Source: Triatoma infestans
Lineage: Eukaryota; Arthropoda; Insecta; Hemiptera; Reduviidae
Assembly (NCBI GenBank): GCA_011037195.1
Contig: JAAEAF010002492.1
Coordinates: forward strand, 148,214-212,213
Reading direction: 5' to 3'
DNA length: 64,000 nt
Positions 11,625 through 24,369 of the stretch are shown in pieces. Within the stretch, counting starts at the first letter, position 1. Every line of letters starts with the position of its first letter. The notes beneath the pieces are model-generated. The model was not told where the DNA came from. It saw nothing but the letters and a program-made list of their open reading frames with translations, and ran no database searches. Both the position numbers and the translations under genes were made by a program.

Positions 11625-11982
11625 GTCAGTTGACTATATCTCTCCAAATAACTAGACAAATCATAAGATAAGAATTTCATTTTATATTTTCGTTTATTGT
11701 GGGGATATACTGAATAATTCTCAACCAATCAGCGGTTCGATACTAGTATAATTCGATAAATTAGAACTTTTCAACTTACCTCATTAAATTTAAAAAATTT
11801 ATTAATTTCTAATATTTTCTGTATTAGTACTTTCCATTTTTCTGTGAACTCAATCCTTGTAATCTCAAATATTGGACAATTGCAGAAAACATTAAGCACG
11901 ATTAAGAATCATTCAATAAGAAAAGAGACAAAATACTTTGTATAAAAGAATATTCATACATGAATACAATAATTTTAGTTGA

Positions 11983-12203
11983 GGGAAGGGATTAGCTCTG
12001 TGGTTAGGGCACTGGACTCCCACGCAGAGGACGCGGGTTCGAGTCCAGCAGTGCTGCCCTAAGATTTTTCTTCTTGGAGCCCCTATAGCTCACGGTTCGG
12101 CGATGGACAGTGTTATTTGGAAAGAGAGAACCTGTCCGGAGGCCCGGCAGTGCAATGAGAATGACTATAGATGTTGACGCGCTTGAAATTAAAAAAAAAA
12201 AAT
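11983..12203 (+). mobile_element. tRNA-derived SINE, full length
   Basis: Begins GGGAAGGGATTAGCTCTGTGG (box A) and has box B GGGTTCGAGTCC about 45 bases on, a 130-bp core, and ends in AAATT then A12. Pol III-type internal promoter. Closest to the copy at 10228. Confidence 0.9.
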
Positions 12204-13560
12204 TTGTTGAAACATAAGTTGGCATCACTGCTGTCAGTGAAACAGCTGTTTGGCTAGCATTACTATATATATAATCAGAAGTTCTACCATCTGGAACGAG
12301 CTCAAAATGATATAATTACCTTCATGACTTGTTTCCTCAACGTTTGATCTTCCTTCAAAAACTGTAAATATAAAATAATCGCAATATTCCCCTTGAAAGA
12401 GTAAGAGAAGGGGACAATAAATTAAGCAAAATCTTCTGAGTGTCTTTAAGACAGAATTTTTATTATTACTATTTCGTTTCTTCACAGCCGCTGGAGGGTG
12501 GGGCATTTCTCTGCCCATTGGCAAGGAAGTACCTAAAGCTGTGTAAAAGGAATACATACAAAAAAATTTACATTCACACCACATTTTCACAAGCGCACTC
12601 ATTACACATATTAACACGCATCTTAATAACATAAATACATAATACGCTCTTACTCCTACACATACATAATTTGGAAATAGTTGTGCAGGCCTTGACATGA
12701 TCCTTCCCGTAAGACCACTTTGATTATTCTACAAGGGTGAAGGACTACAGCCTGTTGCATATCTGTAATCGGACTTTCTCTAATCTCCAGCTTTCTCAAA
12801 TCCTCCTCCCCCTCGTGAATGTGGTAAAGCACCCACTCAAGATATAATCAGCGGCTCCACCTCTACCATAGAGACCCCGCTTCCAGACAGAAAAAATCTC
12901 CCTAGCCCAATGGTTCGTACTTCAATATTTTTACTGTGTCTTTCTAGACACCCGGGCCAGATTGGCTGCGTCTGGAACATACTTGGCTCTTTTACTTGTC
13001 ATACCAGAATACGTCTGGCCGAGTATTAGCAATCGTGTGATCCGGTTGAGACCACGTGTTCCTAATATAGAAAGTACCAGCGGCCTCAAGAACCTGGTGG
13101 CGATTGTATTTGTAGTAGGGCCCGTCGTGCTGGGCTAAACCTATAGTTCGGCCAACTCGTTATAGATTCTTTTCGCCATGCTGTAACCATGAATAGATAT
13201 TCCTGTTGGGCTAGCGCTGAACAAATCGCGAGTAAATGGACTGCCTAATCTGCATTAGATGTTGCTGAAGTCTTGGACCATCAGGATATTGCGCTTATAG
13301 TATTTAGTGGTCACCACCTGGTCCTGCAAAACCATAAGGGTACTCGCCGTTCTGGAAAAAAATTCCCGCTGGTTAACGGAAGAAAAGATGCCTTTTTGAC
13401 TATAGAGTCGCTATCGAACTTCGTTGCATGGCCTTCGCTCTCCTTGAGGGCGAACGTTCCCTCACTCCCGCTCTGTTCCTCTGTTGTCTCAAGGCCAATT
13501 GGGCAATATCTGAATGGCGGAGGCCACAACGTACAACTCCGATTCTTGTCGTGCTGAAAA
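12204..13560. other. Unresolved repeat-like stretch
   Basis: Contains frames of 60-154 codons on both strands, none with recognised domains. Part (12270-12330) repeats 10990-11050 (AGAAGTTCTACC...), so at least the left edge is transposon debris. The block 12700-13560 has higher GC and may be a decayed element. Confidence 0.35.
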
Positions 13561-14090
13561 GTATTCTCTCATCATTTTAATTATAATAATAATAATAATT
13601 ATTATTATTATTATTATTATCGTTATTATTTATCATGTTTATAAAAGGTCGAATGATAAATTTTAATAAACAAAATCTGAATGTAAAATATTTAATGAGT
13701 AATTAATATTATAAATAATTATGGTATAATAAAAATCTAACCATTGTTAAACACTATAATTAATCGTCGTTAAATTTTTTTTTAATTCAACTATTTATTT
13801 ATTACCTGCACTTATTCAAATTGTTTACAGTCTTAATAAAATTTAAAAAAAATGTTAATTATAAATTTTATTGGGCATTAAAGAAAAGTAGAGTTAGCTG
13901 CAACAATAATTATATTTTACATTGTAATTAATCTAGTTTAATGAAAACAAATAAAAAAAATTAAAAATATTTTAAAAAATAAATTAACTAATAAACAAAT
14001 GAGACATTAATAATTAATAGATGCTCATTCTGACCAATCAAGTTAAACAAATTGTTGAAATTACATCATAATATTATATATAGAAATCAC
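13561..14090. repeat. AT-rich DNA with (TAA)n/(TTA)n hairpin microsatellite
   Basis: TAATAATAATAA followed directly by TTATTATTATTA at about 13579-13632 can fold on itself. No gene seen in the rest. Confidence 0.7.
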
Positions 14091-15640
14091 ACTTCCTTTC
14101 ACTACTGTCGCAAGAAGTATTATGATAATGTCAAATTTTGTAAATTAAGTACATCCCCCCTCTCCGGAAATGCATATTTGTAGTAATCGCGAGTACGATA
14201 ATAGTGTGGTGTGAAACACTCACATGACTTTTTCTTAATGTAGTTAATACAATTATATACAAAATGACAACTTTTCATGAAGCATCACATCTTACACATT
14301 TGTCCTAAAATATGACGTAATGCGGAAAACAGGAAAAGAATGCTAACAATAAAAGAGATAGGTGTATAACAATCTAATTAATAAACCAGATTTACAAGAA
14401 ATCGTTATAATTGGTTTTAAACAAATTCCAAACAACTCAAAACACTATTCTGTACAGTAGGATTTCCGATTAATGGACTCTCTACAAATTTAAAATTTTA
14501 GCATTGCTTATAATGTAATGTGTAGAACCATATATTGTATTGAATTGGTACTGCAGATGAAACCTTAGCGCTACTGTTCTATCAGAAGCCTCCCGAAATA
14601 TAGATTCTCCCAAAAATATATTTCAAACAAAGTGATATTTATGTGGTGAAGGTAGTGATATTTATGTGGTGAAGGTCGTATTGGTACGAAGTTTTAACGG
14701 AAATCTTCGAAAACCAGATTTCGAGAAAATCTCGTAAAGTTTAAAAAAAAAATAGTAACGTCTCATACCCGGTTGATAGCTTTTATCTTAAACCTTCGTG
14801 TCTGATGCAGTAGTAACTAAACGAAACAAGAAGTTTTAGCTTGTTACAATTTTTTTTGTTTTCACGATATTTTGTTCATATACACGCCGACCATTCGCTA
14901 AAAAAAATTTTTCTCGTATTCAAAGGATCTCAGAACAGGTCGTAACCCGGAAACTCAAGTGTTTTTTATGAATATGACAGTGAAAACTTAAAAGATCAAA
15001 GTAACAATTGTAATATTATCTATCTAACTATTCCTTACTGATTTTTTTTTCCAGTTTTTCGGTTTCAGCAACAATCTGAACGCCTAGGCTGGTGGTAAGA
15101 GCAATTGTTTGGTCCTTTCCATCCGAATTCCCTGTAATTATTATTATTATTATTGCCAATATCTATTTTAAGATTCTCGCTTCACTAGCTGTGGACTTGG
15201 CAACCTTATAGAAGCATTTTACAATATTGTATACATTACTGTAATTATCAACTCAATTGGAACGATCCACTTTGCATCACTGACAACTTCATGTGCAGTG
15301 TGATTAATTTTTAATCTTTGATATTAACGCATTTAAGGAATTAGTACCAGTTGAATTTAATAGTTGAATAACACAACCATACTCAACATTGGTCTATATA
15401 GCACTTTCTCTCCTTTTTCGTGCCCTGGGACTCTTCACATCCAGATATATCTTTTGGTCAACGAAACTCTTTTTGCATGTGCTACATTAACTTCCGCCAG
15501 CACCTATTTCAAGGGTGTATAATTTTATCATATGATCCTTAATTGGAGCTGTTGCTTATCGCAAGAATTGTGGCAGCTTACATACATTATATTTTTTTTG
15601 TAGTGATTCAAAAAGGCTGTTTTCTTTTATTAACATTGTT
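14091..15640. repeat. Terminal fragments of the modular repeat, then non-coding DNA
   Basis: GTGTGAAACACTCACATGAC at about 14202-14221 matches one terminus of the modular repeat; ACTTCCTTTCACTACTG...GAAGTATTATGATAATGTCAAATT at 14090-14140 resembles its other end. No gene recognised to 15640. Confidence 0.4.
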
Positions 15641-15649
15641 CTATTTTTT

Positions 15650-15812
15650 GTTCAGAGTTTGTCCTCCAATGATTAGAAGCTAGATCGTGTGTCTTGTTCT
15701 GGTATCCATAGCTTCGGACGCCAGTACCTAGGATTTGCATGCGATCTACACCATTATCGAGGCCATTACCAGTGCGTTGAACAACAAAGTTGCCCGGTGA
15801 ATACCAGGAATC
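15650..15812 (-). pseudogene. Possible orphan coding exon, unrecognised
   Basis: The minus strand reads an open stretch of about 55 codons beginning DSWYSPGNFVVQRTGNGLDN and containing QNKTHDLASNHW. It looks more protein-like than neighbouring AT-rich DNA, but a TGA-TAA pair lies just upstream in frame and I do not recognise the family. An ATTACAG acceptor-like site lies at its start. Could be an exon relic or a transposon fragment. Confidence 0.25.
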
Positions 15813-16707
15813 GGGTTATCACTGTAATTTACGTGTAGTGACGGAAATAAATGTACAGTTCAAAAATAAAAATTCGAAAGTTATTCTTATTACCCCGTCC
15901 ACCTGAATCCAAATCTTTAGGAAGTGGAATAATTCCACGCCGTCATTATTTATTTGACACCAATCTCAGAATAAACTAATTACAATAAGTTCTGCGGAAA
16001 TAACATTTGTAGCGCCATTAGAGCGCATATCAAGACAATAAGCATTTTATACTAGAACAGTTGCCAAGTTATAAATTAGAACAGGCTAAATAATGAGTTG
16101 CATCACCTATCTGTACGCTATAATAGAGTTAAGATCTGGACTGATGACAGACCTACGCATTTCCAAGTAAACTACCATTTCTTTAAAATAATTCTGTCCA
16201 AATTTTAATATTACCAAGACATATACCACAATAAGGCAAATACTAACTTCCATTAACATAATACAAACTGTAATAAATTTTTTATGAACAGATCTTTAGG
16301 CAGTCTGCAAAGACATCTAGAACTAGAAGAGGTGGAATAAAAAGAAGAAAGATACACTATCTACAAAAACTACAGCTCTTAAAGAGGGATATAAGAATCT
16401 GGTGGAAACGAGCTGATCGCATTTAAAAATAGATTAATAAACCACTTTAAAACATACTGGAAGAGTTTGAATACAACTGATGTACAATGTTTCTGGGTTT
16501 ACTGTAAAGGAATTTTTACATATGTTGGAGTCCTTGCAGAGAAAGAAGGGTATCAGTGGCGGCTCGTGGATATGTGGAGGTTCAACGTTTTTTTTTTAAA
16601 TACATTACCTATCATAATTAGTAGCTTGGCTAGATAGAAATCACGAAGTAAGCCAGGAACCAGGTAAAAACTTGCATCCCTCTCCTACAATTAAATATGT
16701 TAAATTA
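15813..16707. other. Non-coding DNA
   Basis: AT-rich with no recognisable gene, RNA or element. Confidence 0.5.
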
Positions 16708-16718
16708 ACAATAAATCT

Positions 16719-16955
16719 ATTAGGGAAGGGATTAGCTCAGTGGATAGTGCATTGGACTCCCACGCGGAGGACTCGGGTTCGAGTCCACTGTGCTACCCTT
16801 AGGTTTTTCTTCCTAGGAGTCCTTACAGCACACTGTCCGGTGATGGGCAGTGTTGTCTGTAACGAGAGAACACCATCTGGAGGCCGGCAGTGCACTGAGA
16901 AGGCTCGGGCCCAATGACCATAGATGTTGGCGCACCTTAAATTAAAAAAAAAAAA
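16719..16955 (+). mobile_element. tRNA-derived SINE, full length with target duplication
   Basis: Box A TTAGCTCAGTGG, box B GGGTTCGAGTCC, core, then AAATT and A13. An 11-bp direct repeat ACAATAAATCT flanks it (16708-16718 and 16956-16966), as made by LINE-type target-primed insertion. Diverged from the 10228/11983 pair, so probably another subfamily. Confidence 0.93.
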
Positions 16956-17223
16956 ACAATAAATCTGTCACTTTGCACCCAGAGAAGAACTGTGAGAAAA
17001 GGGGCCGTTTGAGTTCGAAATTAAGTGGTTAACTCAACGGAAATTTTTATTATCTAAATAGTGTTTCGGTTCAAAGGAAATGTGAATGAGTTGGAATCTA
17101 TTCTTTGGTAGGTCATTTACCTTAGTGGTGTTTTAAGTACCAATACCAACATCAAATTTTTATAAATATAAATATAATGTCTAAAAATCCACACACTGGC
17201 ACAGGCAGACACATCACACAAAA

Positions 17224-18060
17224 TCTGGAGTGAAACACACAACTTTCTCTTACTCAATTCTCAAAATTATAATTGACAAATTTTATAGTTTGTGAACCAA
17301 ATTTAATGAAATTCTTCGAAAACTGAAGAAAATGTTCAGTAAAAGCGCACTTCCGGTTTACTATTTTCTTGAAACTCAGAATTTTGGCCATCTATTTATT
17401 TCTAATTAATTTTTTTTGGATGATAGAATTGTATAATCAAATATGAGAGCAATTTAGAGAATAATATAACCCCATCCCTCCCCTAAAAGTGCCCATAAAT
17501 GAATTTTACCAGACGAATGTTTCAAATAAAAGTTATAGATCTTTGTATGTTTAGTTTATGTAAGAATATTCAAGAAAATTGTCAGAGCAATTTTTGAGAA
17601 AATGGCGAAAAAGTGAAAAAATCATTTAGTAAAGTGGTAAAGTAAACGCACTTCCGGTTATCCGATTTTTTTTAAACTTTGAATTTCAACAACATATTAT
17701 ATTCTTATTAACATTATTTAGATGACAGAATTGTATAGTGAACCGAACTAGAACTTTAGACTGAAACCTAACCCAACCCCTCCTTCAAAACTGCCTTTAA
17801 ATGAATTTTTCCGGAGAAGTGTTTCAAATAGAAGTTGTAGATCTTTGTATGTATAGTTCATACTCCAAATTTCAAGAAAATCGTCGGAGCCATTTTTGAG
17901 AAAATGCAAAAAAGTAAAAAACATCAACTAGTAAAGTGGTATTTCCGGTTGACGAATTTCGACAGATAACGTAGGGTGCGATCTCATGGTGACACCTAAA
18001 CGGAATATCAATTTTCAACTTTCCTACGGTTTTTCGTTTTTGAGCTATGGTGTTCAAAAA

Positions 18061-18096
<36 letters not shown>

Positions 18097-18130
18097 ATAC
18101 ATTTGCTAAAAACAACTTTTTTAACTCCGG
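17224..18130 (+). repeat. Modular interspersed repeat, truncated
   Basis: Starts TCTGGAGTGAAACACACAAC and contains two modules with the TTCCGGT, GAGAAAATGG and TAGATGACAGAATTGTATAGT landmarks. The far end is replaced by a (CA)n run at 18063-18094. Confidence 0.75.
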
Positions 18131-20400
18131 TAAGATCGGGTAAGTTCATTCGTAAGATCGTAAGTAATGTTCATCGCGCTTGTAACCCCCACTCTTATTT
18201 TAAAAAAGTAATAAAAACATACACTTTTCTATACTAACACAAAGAAATTTTTTATATATATATATATATATACATATATACTAATCTCCAGCGCGACTCC
18301 CAACTGTGAACCCCCAACTTTTTTTATACATGTAATTCACTAAGTGTACAATTCATTGTACGAACATATTAAAGGAGCTCCTATACTGATATACGTTCCT
18401 ATTCTTTAATGTCTGATTCTCCGATTTTACTACTGATCTTTTTTATTAATACTAATATTACAATATATACAATTTTTGGTGTGACTTATGTTCCTAACTA
18501 ATACAAAAATGAAAATATTTTTTTGAAATTGAAATATGAAAGAAAATAAAATCAAATAAGAAAATTTTACTACTTTTGTATTTAATTTTTTTTTTCAAAT
18601 AGCTGGGGGTTCAGTCGCGAGATCGCGAATACCAGTAGCCGCCACTGCAAGAACGTAAACTTTCTAAAAGTGGAGCACAGAAATATATTTATAAATGCCC
18701 ATTCTAATAAAGAAAAACTTAAAGAAGACGGTTACATTATATTACCAAAAAGTGTGTTGATATAATTTCCTCACCCACTGAGAAACCATTTTTAACATTT
18801 ACAACGAATGGTATAACACCCAACAAAGGACACTCGTTTGCCAATATAGAGAGTTGGAACTTTGCATAGACATGTGGAAAAACATCCAAGAAATCGGTTT
18901 AACAAGAGGAGATGGAGAAGTTGAATGATATTACCATGCATGAAATAAATGGTCGTGTTAAAGTTTGTGAGTGCAATCGGCTAGAAGAATTACAAGAACT
19001 AGTAATTCTGGTAGGTCCTAAACTAGTTACTCATAGATATAAACTCCAATATATACTACAGATCGAAAAAGTAGTCATTGTGCATATCTAATTGCTGGTT
19101 AGAAAAAGAAATACAGGTCTTAGCATTAGATTTAGGCGATAAAATACAAATTAAATTATTATATATATTATTACCAAAATAAAAAATAAAAAAATTGTAG
19201 TATAAGGGATCAATTTTGTAATTAAACAGAATATATAATGTACTAAATGTATGTTTGTGTTATTTATAGTAGAACTGTACACATCTAAGGGAAACAGAAT
19301 GATTCACTTTCTAGAAATATGTATTATAATTGGAAAAGTGATGAAGAAGAAAACTGCGATCAATTTTTTTTTATAATTCGTATGATTTGAGAATGTGAAT
19401 TTCCAACATGATCAATTTTGACTTTAATTGTTGTAATTTTCCCTTCTTTTTTTCTTTTTTTTCCATATTTCTTCTTTTTTGAAAGGGTGAAACAATTATT
19501 TCTTTTTAAATTATTCCCTCAACAGATTATAGTACTAGAGTGTGCAGAATGTGTAAAGGGCGCGTTAAGGTGGTTAGGAATAAGCTGAAGCTAAACAATA
19601 TAGATAGAACTCTACTTTGTAATAATTACCGACTAATAAATTCCAGTTAAAACATTAAGTAGAATGAAATGATTTATGTAATATTTAGGATTTCCAATTG
19701 CCTAAATAATATTATATTTACCTTTCTAATGTGAACAATTTGATTGAGTTTGAGGCCAGATATTTGCTCATTATTTTTTCTTTTAACACAGCACCAACGA
19801 TTTTTTTTTAAACTGTTAGAGGTTAGGGCAGAGACATTGCTGGAATAAATATTCACATCTCTAAATAGAAGATTTTGAATTTGGATATAACGTAATCATT
19901 TCCCCAAATAAGAAGCAAGTAAGTATACTGGCATACTAACAAAATTAAGGCACTAACAAGTAAGACACTAGATCAGGTAAGAAGGATTTAAAAAATATAA
20001 CCAAATTCATATTAATTCTAGTTTAACATGCATTCAACTGCAATTCTTCCTTGTTTTACTTACTGTCCATCTGTAAGTTAAGCGCTTTCGAACTTTAGTT
20101 TTTTTACTAGAAAACCTACATCTCATTTTTGCAAGCATTGAGCGTTATGTATGTAAATTGAGTGCGCCTTAGATTAAAAAAATGTTAAAAATATATAACA
20201 AAATTCATTTATTAGTATATTAGAAACTAATCACTATTTTGGAGGAATTACGTATGTAAATTGAGATAAAAAGAGCACTAGTTCCCATAAATCAATATAT
20301 CGGATTCTGTCAATATACTTTATCGATAAAAAAGATTTATCTTAAAAAAATAAGACGTAGAAGAAGGAGGCGAACAGTCACTCTCTATCTCTCTCTCTTC
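18131..20400. other. AT-rich non-coding DNA
   Basis: (TA)n at 18253-18281 and pyrimidine-rich runs near 19440-19500. No gene recognised. The part from about 20400 is the 3' flank of the pacifastin gene. Confidence 0.5.
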
Positions 20401-20541
20401 AAGTCTAAGAACCTTTTAAGATTTTCTATTTCCTGAATACGTTCGTCGTCTTAGAATATTCTCCCGACAAGAAATGTCATTTGTGAAAGGGAGAGGTGAA
20501 TGAAATAGAAAACTGTAAATTGTAATCCGAACTGAACTCAG

Positions 20542-20547
20542 TTTATT
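20542..20547 (-). terminator. Poly(A) signal AATAAA of the 20.7-22.8 kb pacifastin gene
   Basis: AATAAA on the minus strand about 190 bases past the TGA, in the context GTTAATAAACTGA. The paralogue has the same hexamer in an alignable 3' flank (32061-32056). Confidence 0.6.
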
Positions 20548-20734
20548 AACATAAAAACAGTAATTTTTTCTTGAAACATTTTAAACAATTACAAATCTTA
20601 TGTGCAATTAGTAATGAATCAATGTAATTATTACATATGTTTATCGTTGCTAAACATTTTCTTAAATATTTAACATAATACAATGTCTTTCAAGAATGTG
20701 TGATAATAAATTTTAATATAATTGGTTAATTGAA

Positions 20735-22839
20735 TCACATTCTAAACAAGAAATTAGGTTTTCTGGGGGAGACTTCTCTTTTAAATTTATGTGTACAGTC
20801 CCTAAGCGTACATGAGACTACCGTTCCTTTACCTAAGCACAAACAGCTATTACATCCATCGCCAGCCGGAACTTGAGTACCAAGTGGACACTCTGGTATT
20901 CCTGAAATTTATAATCAAGTTAGAAGTTTTAAAAAATTATCCAAAATAACCTATGATGATGTATGAATGCCAGAATTATATTTTAAAATATATATATTAT
21001 CAGAAAAATATCAAGAAAATCTACATTCGCTGACAAAAGGGACTATTCAAGTAGAAGACCACCATTGTCTTTTAGAGTTCATGAACTTGGTTAGCATTGT
21101 CTTTGGCCATTCTTAAAGGAGAGGATTTAAACTAACAAGAGAAGGCATTCTTTTAAGAAGAGTCTGCATTCTGCTTTCAAGCAAGAACTGTCTGAAACAG
21201 AAACCAAACCAGAACACTTGTACGAGTAAACATCAGTTCCAGTTATAAGTTAAAACATTCGAGTTTAGCACTTAATCTATATAAATAATTGATTTATATA
21301 CATAATACTGCGTTATTGAAAAGCATTTAAAATTCTTTAAAGATAATTTGTTTAATATAATCTACCGTGTTTTCTTAAATATTTCTTTTTATTATCTTCT
21401 CTTTGAACATACACACAGCCTTTTACTAAACCGCTCCACAAGCACAAGCTACCACTCCACTACAATACGTCACACCAATGACATTTCATTAGTGAAATGT
21501 GGCTTGCATTAGCAACTGTGTAGCTTGTGGCGTGAGCTGTTTAGTAAAGGGCTTGTGTGTATGTTCAAAGAGAAGTAATAAGAAATATTTAAGAAAACAC
21601 TGGTAGATTAAATTAAATATATTATCCATAAAGAAATTTAAATGCTTTTCAATAACACAGTAATTATGTTTATAAATCAATTATTTATATAGATTAAGTC
21701 CAAAACTTTTATGTTTTAACTTATAACTGGCACTGATGTTTACTGGCACAAGTGTTCTGGTTCGGTGTCTGTTCTTGTTTGAATGCAGAATGCAGACTGT
21801 TCTTGAAAGAATGCCTTCTCTTATTAGTTTAAATCCCCTCCTTTGAGAAGGGCCAAAGACAATGCTAATCAAGTTCATGAACTCTAAAAGACAATGTTGG
21901 TCCTCTACCTCAGTAGTCCCTTTTAGTCTGTGAATGTAGATTTTCTTGATATTTCTCTGATAAAATATATTTCTGGCTTCCATCACAATGAATAATAAAG
22001 GTTTTATTTTAGATGAACATTAATTTATTAATTAAGGCATTCATCCATTAAAACATTTTTTTTTTTACTTATCCTTATTGCTGAGAAAGAATGCAACTAT
22101 GAGGTCGGCTCAAATTTTCCAAGTTGACTTTTCACCAGAAATAAATAGTTAGAGGTTAGATTTGGAAAAAATGTTTTTAACCAGAAGTCGGTATGTATCG
22201 GTGTGTGTACGAACACATCTCGAAAATGAATAGTCGCGAAAAAATTAAATTTGCTGTTCCACTTTAATAATAACCACAGCATCTGGTACGAAGATATCAA
22301 CCATAATTCGTGAATCGTAAGTGCCAACATTAATTTCTAGATTTTGCGATTTTATCGAAAATGGCTCCAATATTCTTCAAACATGGCCTACTTATTCCAC
22401 ACATCAAGTCACATCTCTAAAAAATATTTTTCCAAAAAAAAGAAATGAATACTAAAGAGTTCAAGGCTACTGCAACGTTAACAATTGCACTACGGTGGTG
22501 CCGCTCAATATAATCTACGGTTCATTACATATTTCTTGAAATTTGAAGAAAATCGATATTCAAAATTCCTACATTATCATTAAATCATTTTATAAAATTA
22601 AATAAATTTTACACGTGAACACACAATTTTGAAAAGTTGGCTCAAACCCAATTATAACGTTTCTCAGAGCATTAACATAAATTATGAAAAAAAAATTGCG
22701 TTTCAATCAAAAATATTAAACTGAAATTATATAACAAACCAGACCCAACAGAAGTCAACTATTTTTGATTTGATACAAATGCGCATCACTTACCCACAAC
22801 TAGGGTGATCAGTAACAGTCCGACTAAAATTCGCAACAT
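20735..22839 (-). CDS. Pacifastin-family secreted protease inhibitor, two exons (complete)
   Basis: Coding exons are 22839-22794 and 20901-20735, together 213 bp or 70 residues plus stop. Exon 1 encodes a signal peptide, MLRILVGLLLITLVV, then one base of a split Gly codon and a GTAAGT donor. Exon 2 follows a TTTCAG acceptor and encodes one pacifastin light-chain domain: Cys, 11 residues, CNSCLC, LGK-G-TVVS, CTLRDC, so all six cysteines are present. In this family the reactive bond follows the residue after C-T, here Leu-Arg, suggesting a chymotrypsin-like target (family knowledge plus inference). A basic KFKR stretch follows the domain, then TGA. The 1.9-kb intron holds a 1-kb foldback repeat. 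Protein and both flanks are paralogous to the gene at 32546-32222. The ATG is set by the signal peptide and by identical exon length in three paralogues. Product is expected in haemolymph or another secreted fluid. Confidence 0.85.
20966..21981. repeat. 1-kb foldback (inverted repeat) element in a pacifastin intron
   Basis: The left arm (about 20966-21460) reads as the reverse complement of the right arm (about 21490-21981) over nearly 500 bp, with scattered substitutions and small indels. The short centre contains a further palindrome, ACATTTCATTAGTGAAATGT (21481-21500). Matching landmarks include the arm-end motif around CCAGAA, the block near 21060-21110 against 21880-21920, and TTTACTAAAC near the centre. 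It lies wholly inside the intron of the pacifastin gene. No open transposase is visible, so this is a non-autonomous foldback element or a local inverted duplication. Confidence 0.85.
22080..22640. repeat. Diverged modular-type repeat in pacifastin intron
   Basis: Shares the style of the modular repeat (CCGGAAAT/TTTTCAC, AAAATGGCTCCAAT, CAAACATGGCC) but with different sequence. Lies in the same intron as the foldback element. Confidence 0.4.
22794..22839 (-). CDS. Signal-peptide exon of the 20.7-22.8 kb pacifastin gene
   Basis: A 46-bp coding exon: 15 codons, almost all hydrophobic after Met-Leu-Arg, plus one base of a phase 1 codon, ending at GTAAGT. The same length and phase recur at 11579-11624 and 32501-32546. 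Confidence 0.85.
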
Positions 22840-22883
22840 ATCGGCCAAGGTGCAGAGATGTCGCTAGCCTTGGATTATCGATA

Positions 22884-22923
22884 ATATCTGTTCGGACAGC
22901 CAGCTAGTAAGAGGATTTTTATT
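22884..22923 (-). promoter_or_regulatory. Predicted core promoter of the 20.7-22.8 kb pacifastin gene
   Basis: On the minus strand a TATA-like CAATAAAAAT (22923-22916 area) is followed about 25-30 bases later by GTCCGAACAGATAT (22897-22884), the likely start region. The same pair in the same order lies ahead of the paralogue at 32546. Conservation between paralogues is seen; transcription start is inferred. Confidence 0.5.
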
Positions 22924-22929
22924 GCAAAT

Positions 22930-24060
22930 ATTACATCACATTATGAGGGGATTGAACAATAAATTTCCCAATTTGCAACCATCATTAACAAATTTATTAT
23001 AAGTAATTAATTGTATTAGAGTGTTTATTAGTATAGTAATAATAACATTAATAATTGAAATTCATACAAAATAAAACAATTTATCTATTATAAAATTAAA
23101 TCATTTCATAAGGCCACATTTAAAAACAATGAAGGAACCTATAGATAGTAGAAAATTTGATAAAAAAAGAAAACAAGGTAAGGAATTTTCTTGTAACACC
23201 TCCAAGGCACAGACGAAGATCAAAAGACATCATACCTACAAGTAAAGGGGTGGAATTATGATGTTTTTTTCGCTTTAATTGGAAGAATTTTGTGATGTCA
23301 TTCTAAGGAATCCAATAGAATAACTCACAGTACAAAATTTATGAATCAATCGAAGGGAAAGAGCAATGGAGTAAGAAGAGTAGCAGAGGTACTATGTAGA
23401 GCATGGTCCTTTAGTCGCCATTACACATCCTGAATAGGAGCCGCATAAGAACCTGCAAGGGTGATAGATGCAGATGGTTGTGGCATCCTTTTCTTTTACA
23501 ATCGCCATTAGTACCTTGACTGTTGGAATTTATGAGCTGGATGTTACACCAATAAAACAATACACAATACTGTACAATATTTTTTTCGTTACAATATTTA
23601 GAAATGATATGTTACAGTAATTATTACTCATGTAACAGTAATTATTACTCATATACTTCATAACAGTAATTATTACTCATGACGTGGCTTATTAGAACTT
23701 TTCTAACGTAATATCAATTCTTTAATTATCAATCGGTAATTTCCATAGAAAACCATGTTCGTTAGAGAAAATTTCAAAACTAAAAACAAGAAATTAATAA
23801 TTCAAACATCGACATAAAACTAAACACATATATGTCATTGGAACTGTCAACTTTCGTCCACAACGAGGGCCTTGAATATCTTGACACATCTTTGATTTTT
23901 GATTCGTTTCTGAGCACTTTGTTGAATCTTTATCTGATTCAAATTGTCAAAAGTTGTAGTTAAATTTTCAATAAATGAATAATCACTAGTTCGAAACTGT
24001 TTAATTTCTTCATCTTTCTAGAAAAATACGTTTTCAGTTCAAATTTCACCAGTTCTCCTG
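22930..24060. other. AT-rich intergenic DNA with short tandem palindromes
   Basis: Three copies of ACAGTAATTATTACTCAT (about 23614-23681), each holding the palindrome AGTAATTATTACT. No gene recognised. Confidence 0.5.
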
Positions 24061-24336
24061 TTTTTAAAGTCCACTTCAATTTTTTACTTTCTCTTACTCC
24101 TAATAAGATTAAGAATTGTAATCGTGTCAAATTTTCGATATCGAGTTTTCACCGGAAATATTAGTTTTGAGGTCCCCTGGTCAAAAAAATTGGTTTTTAG
24201 AAAATGGTCTGTGTTGGAAGTACTGCGATCGAGCAGCATAAAGCGTATTAGCGGCCCTTTTGTAATGTTCAATCAGTCTGACTCTAGCAGTCAGTTGACA
24301 TCATCGTCTCAGTTGTACTTATATTCAGTTCAGTAA
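24061..24336 (-). repeat. Fragment of the modular repeat
   Basis: ATCGTGTCAAATTTTCGATA through GAGTTTTCACCGGAAATA matches 38474-38520, the end region of the modular repeat. Confidence 0.6.
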
Positions 24337-24369
24337 ATGTTGTTTACAGAAAAATACAAAGTGTTTTAC

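Noticed and set aside
12234..12698. 154-codon minus-strand frame
   Set aside because: Overlaps SINE and repeat debris, has no recognised domain and an implausible Cys/Phe-rich composition.
16719..16800. tRNA gene (boxes A and B)
   Set aside because: No proper acceptor stem; it is the head of a SINE with core, A tail and target duplication.
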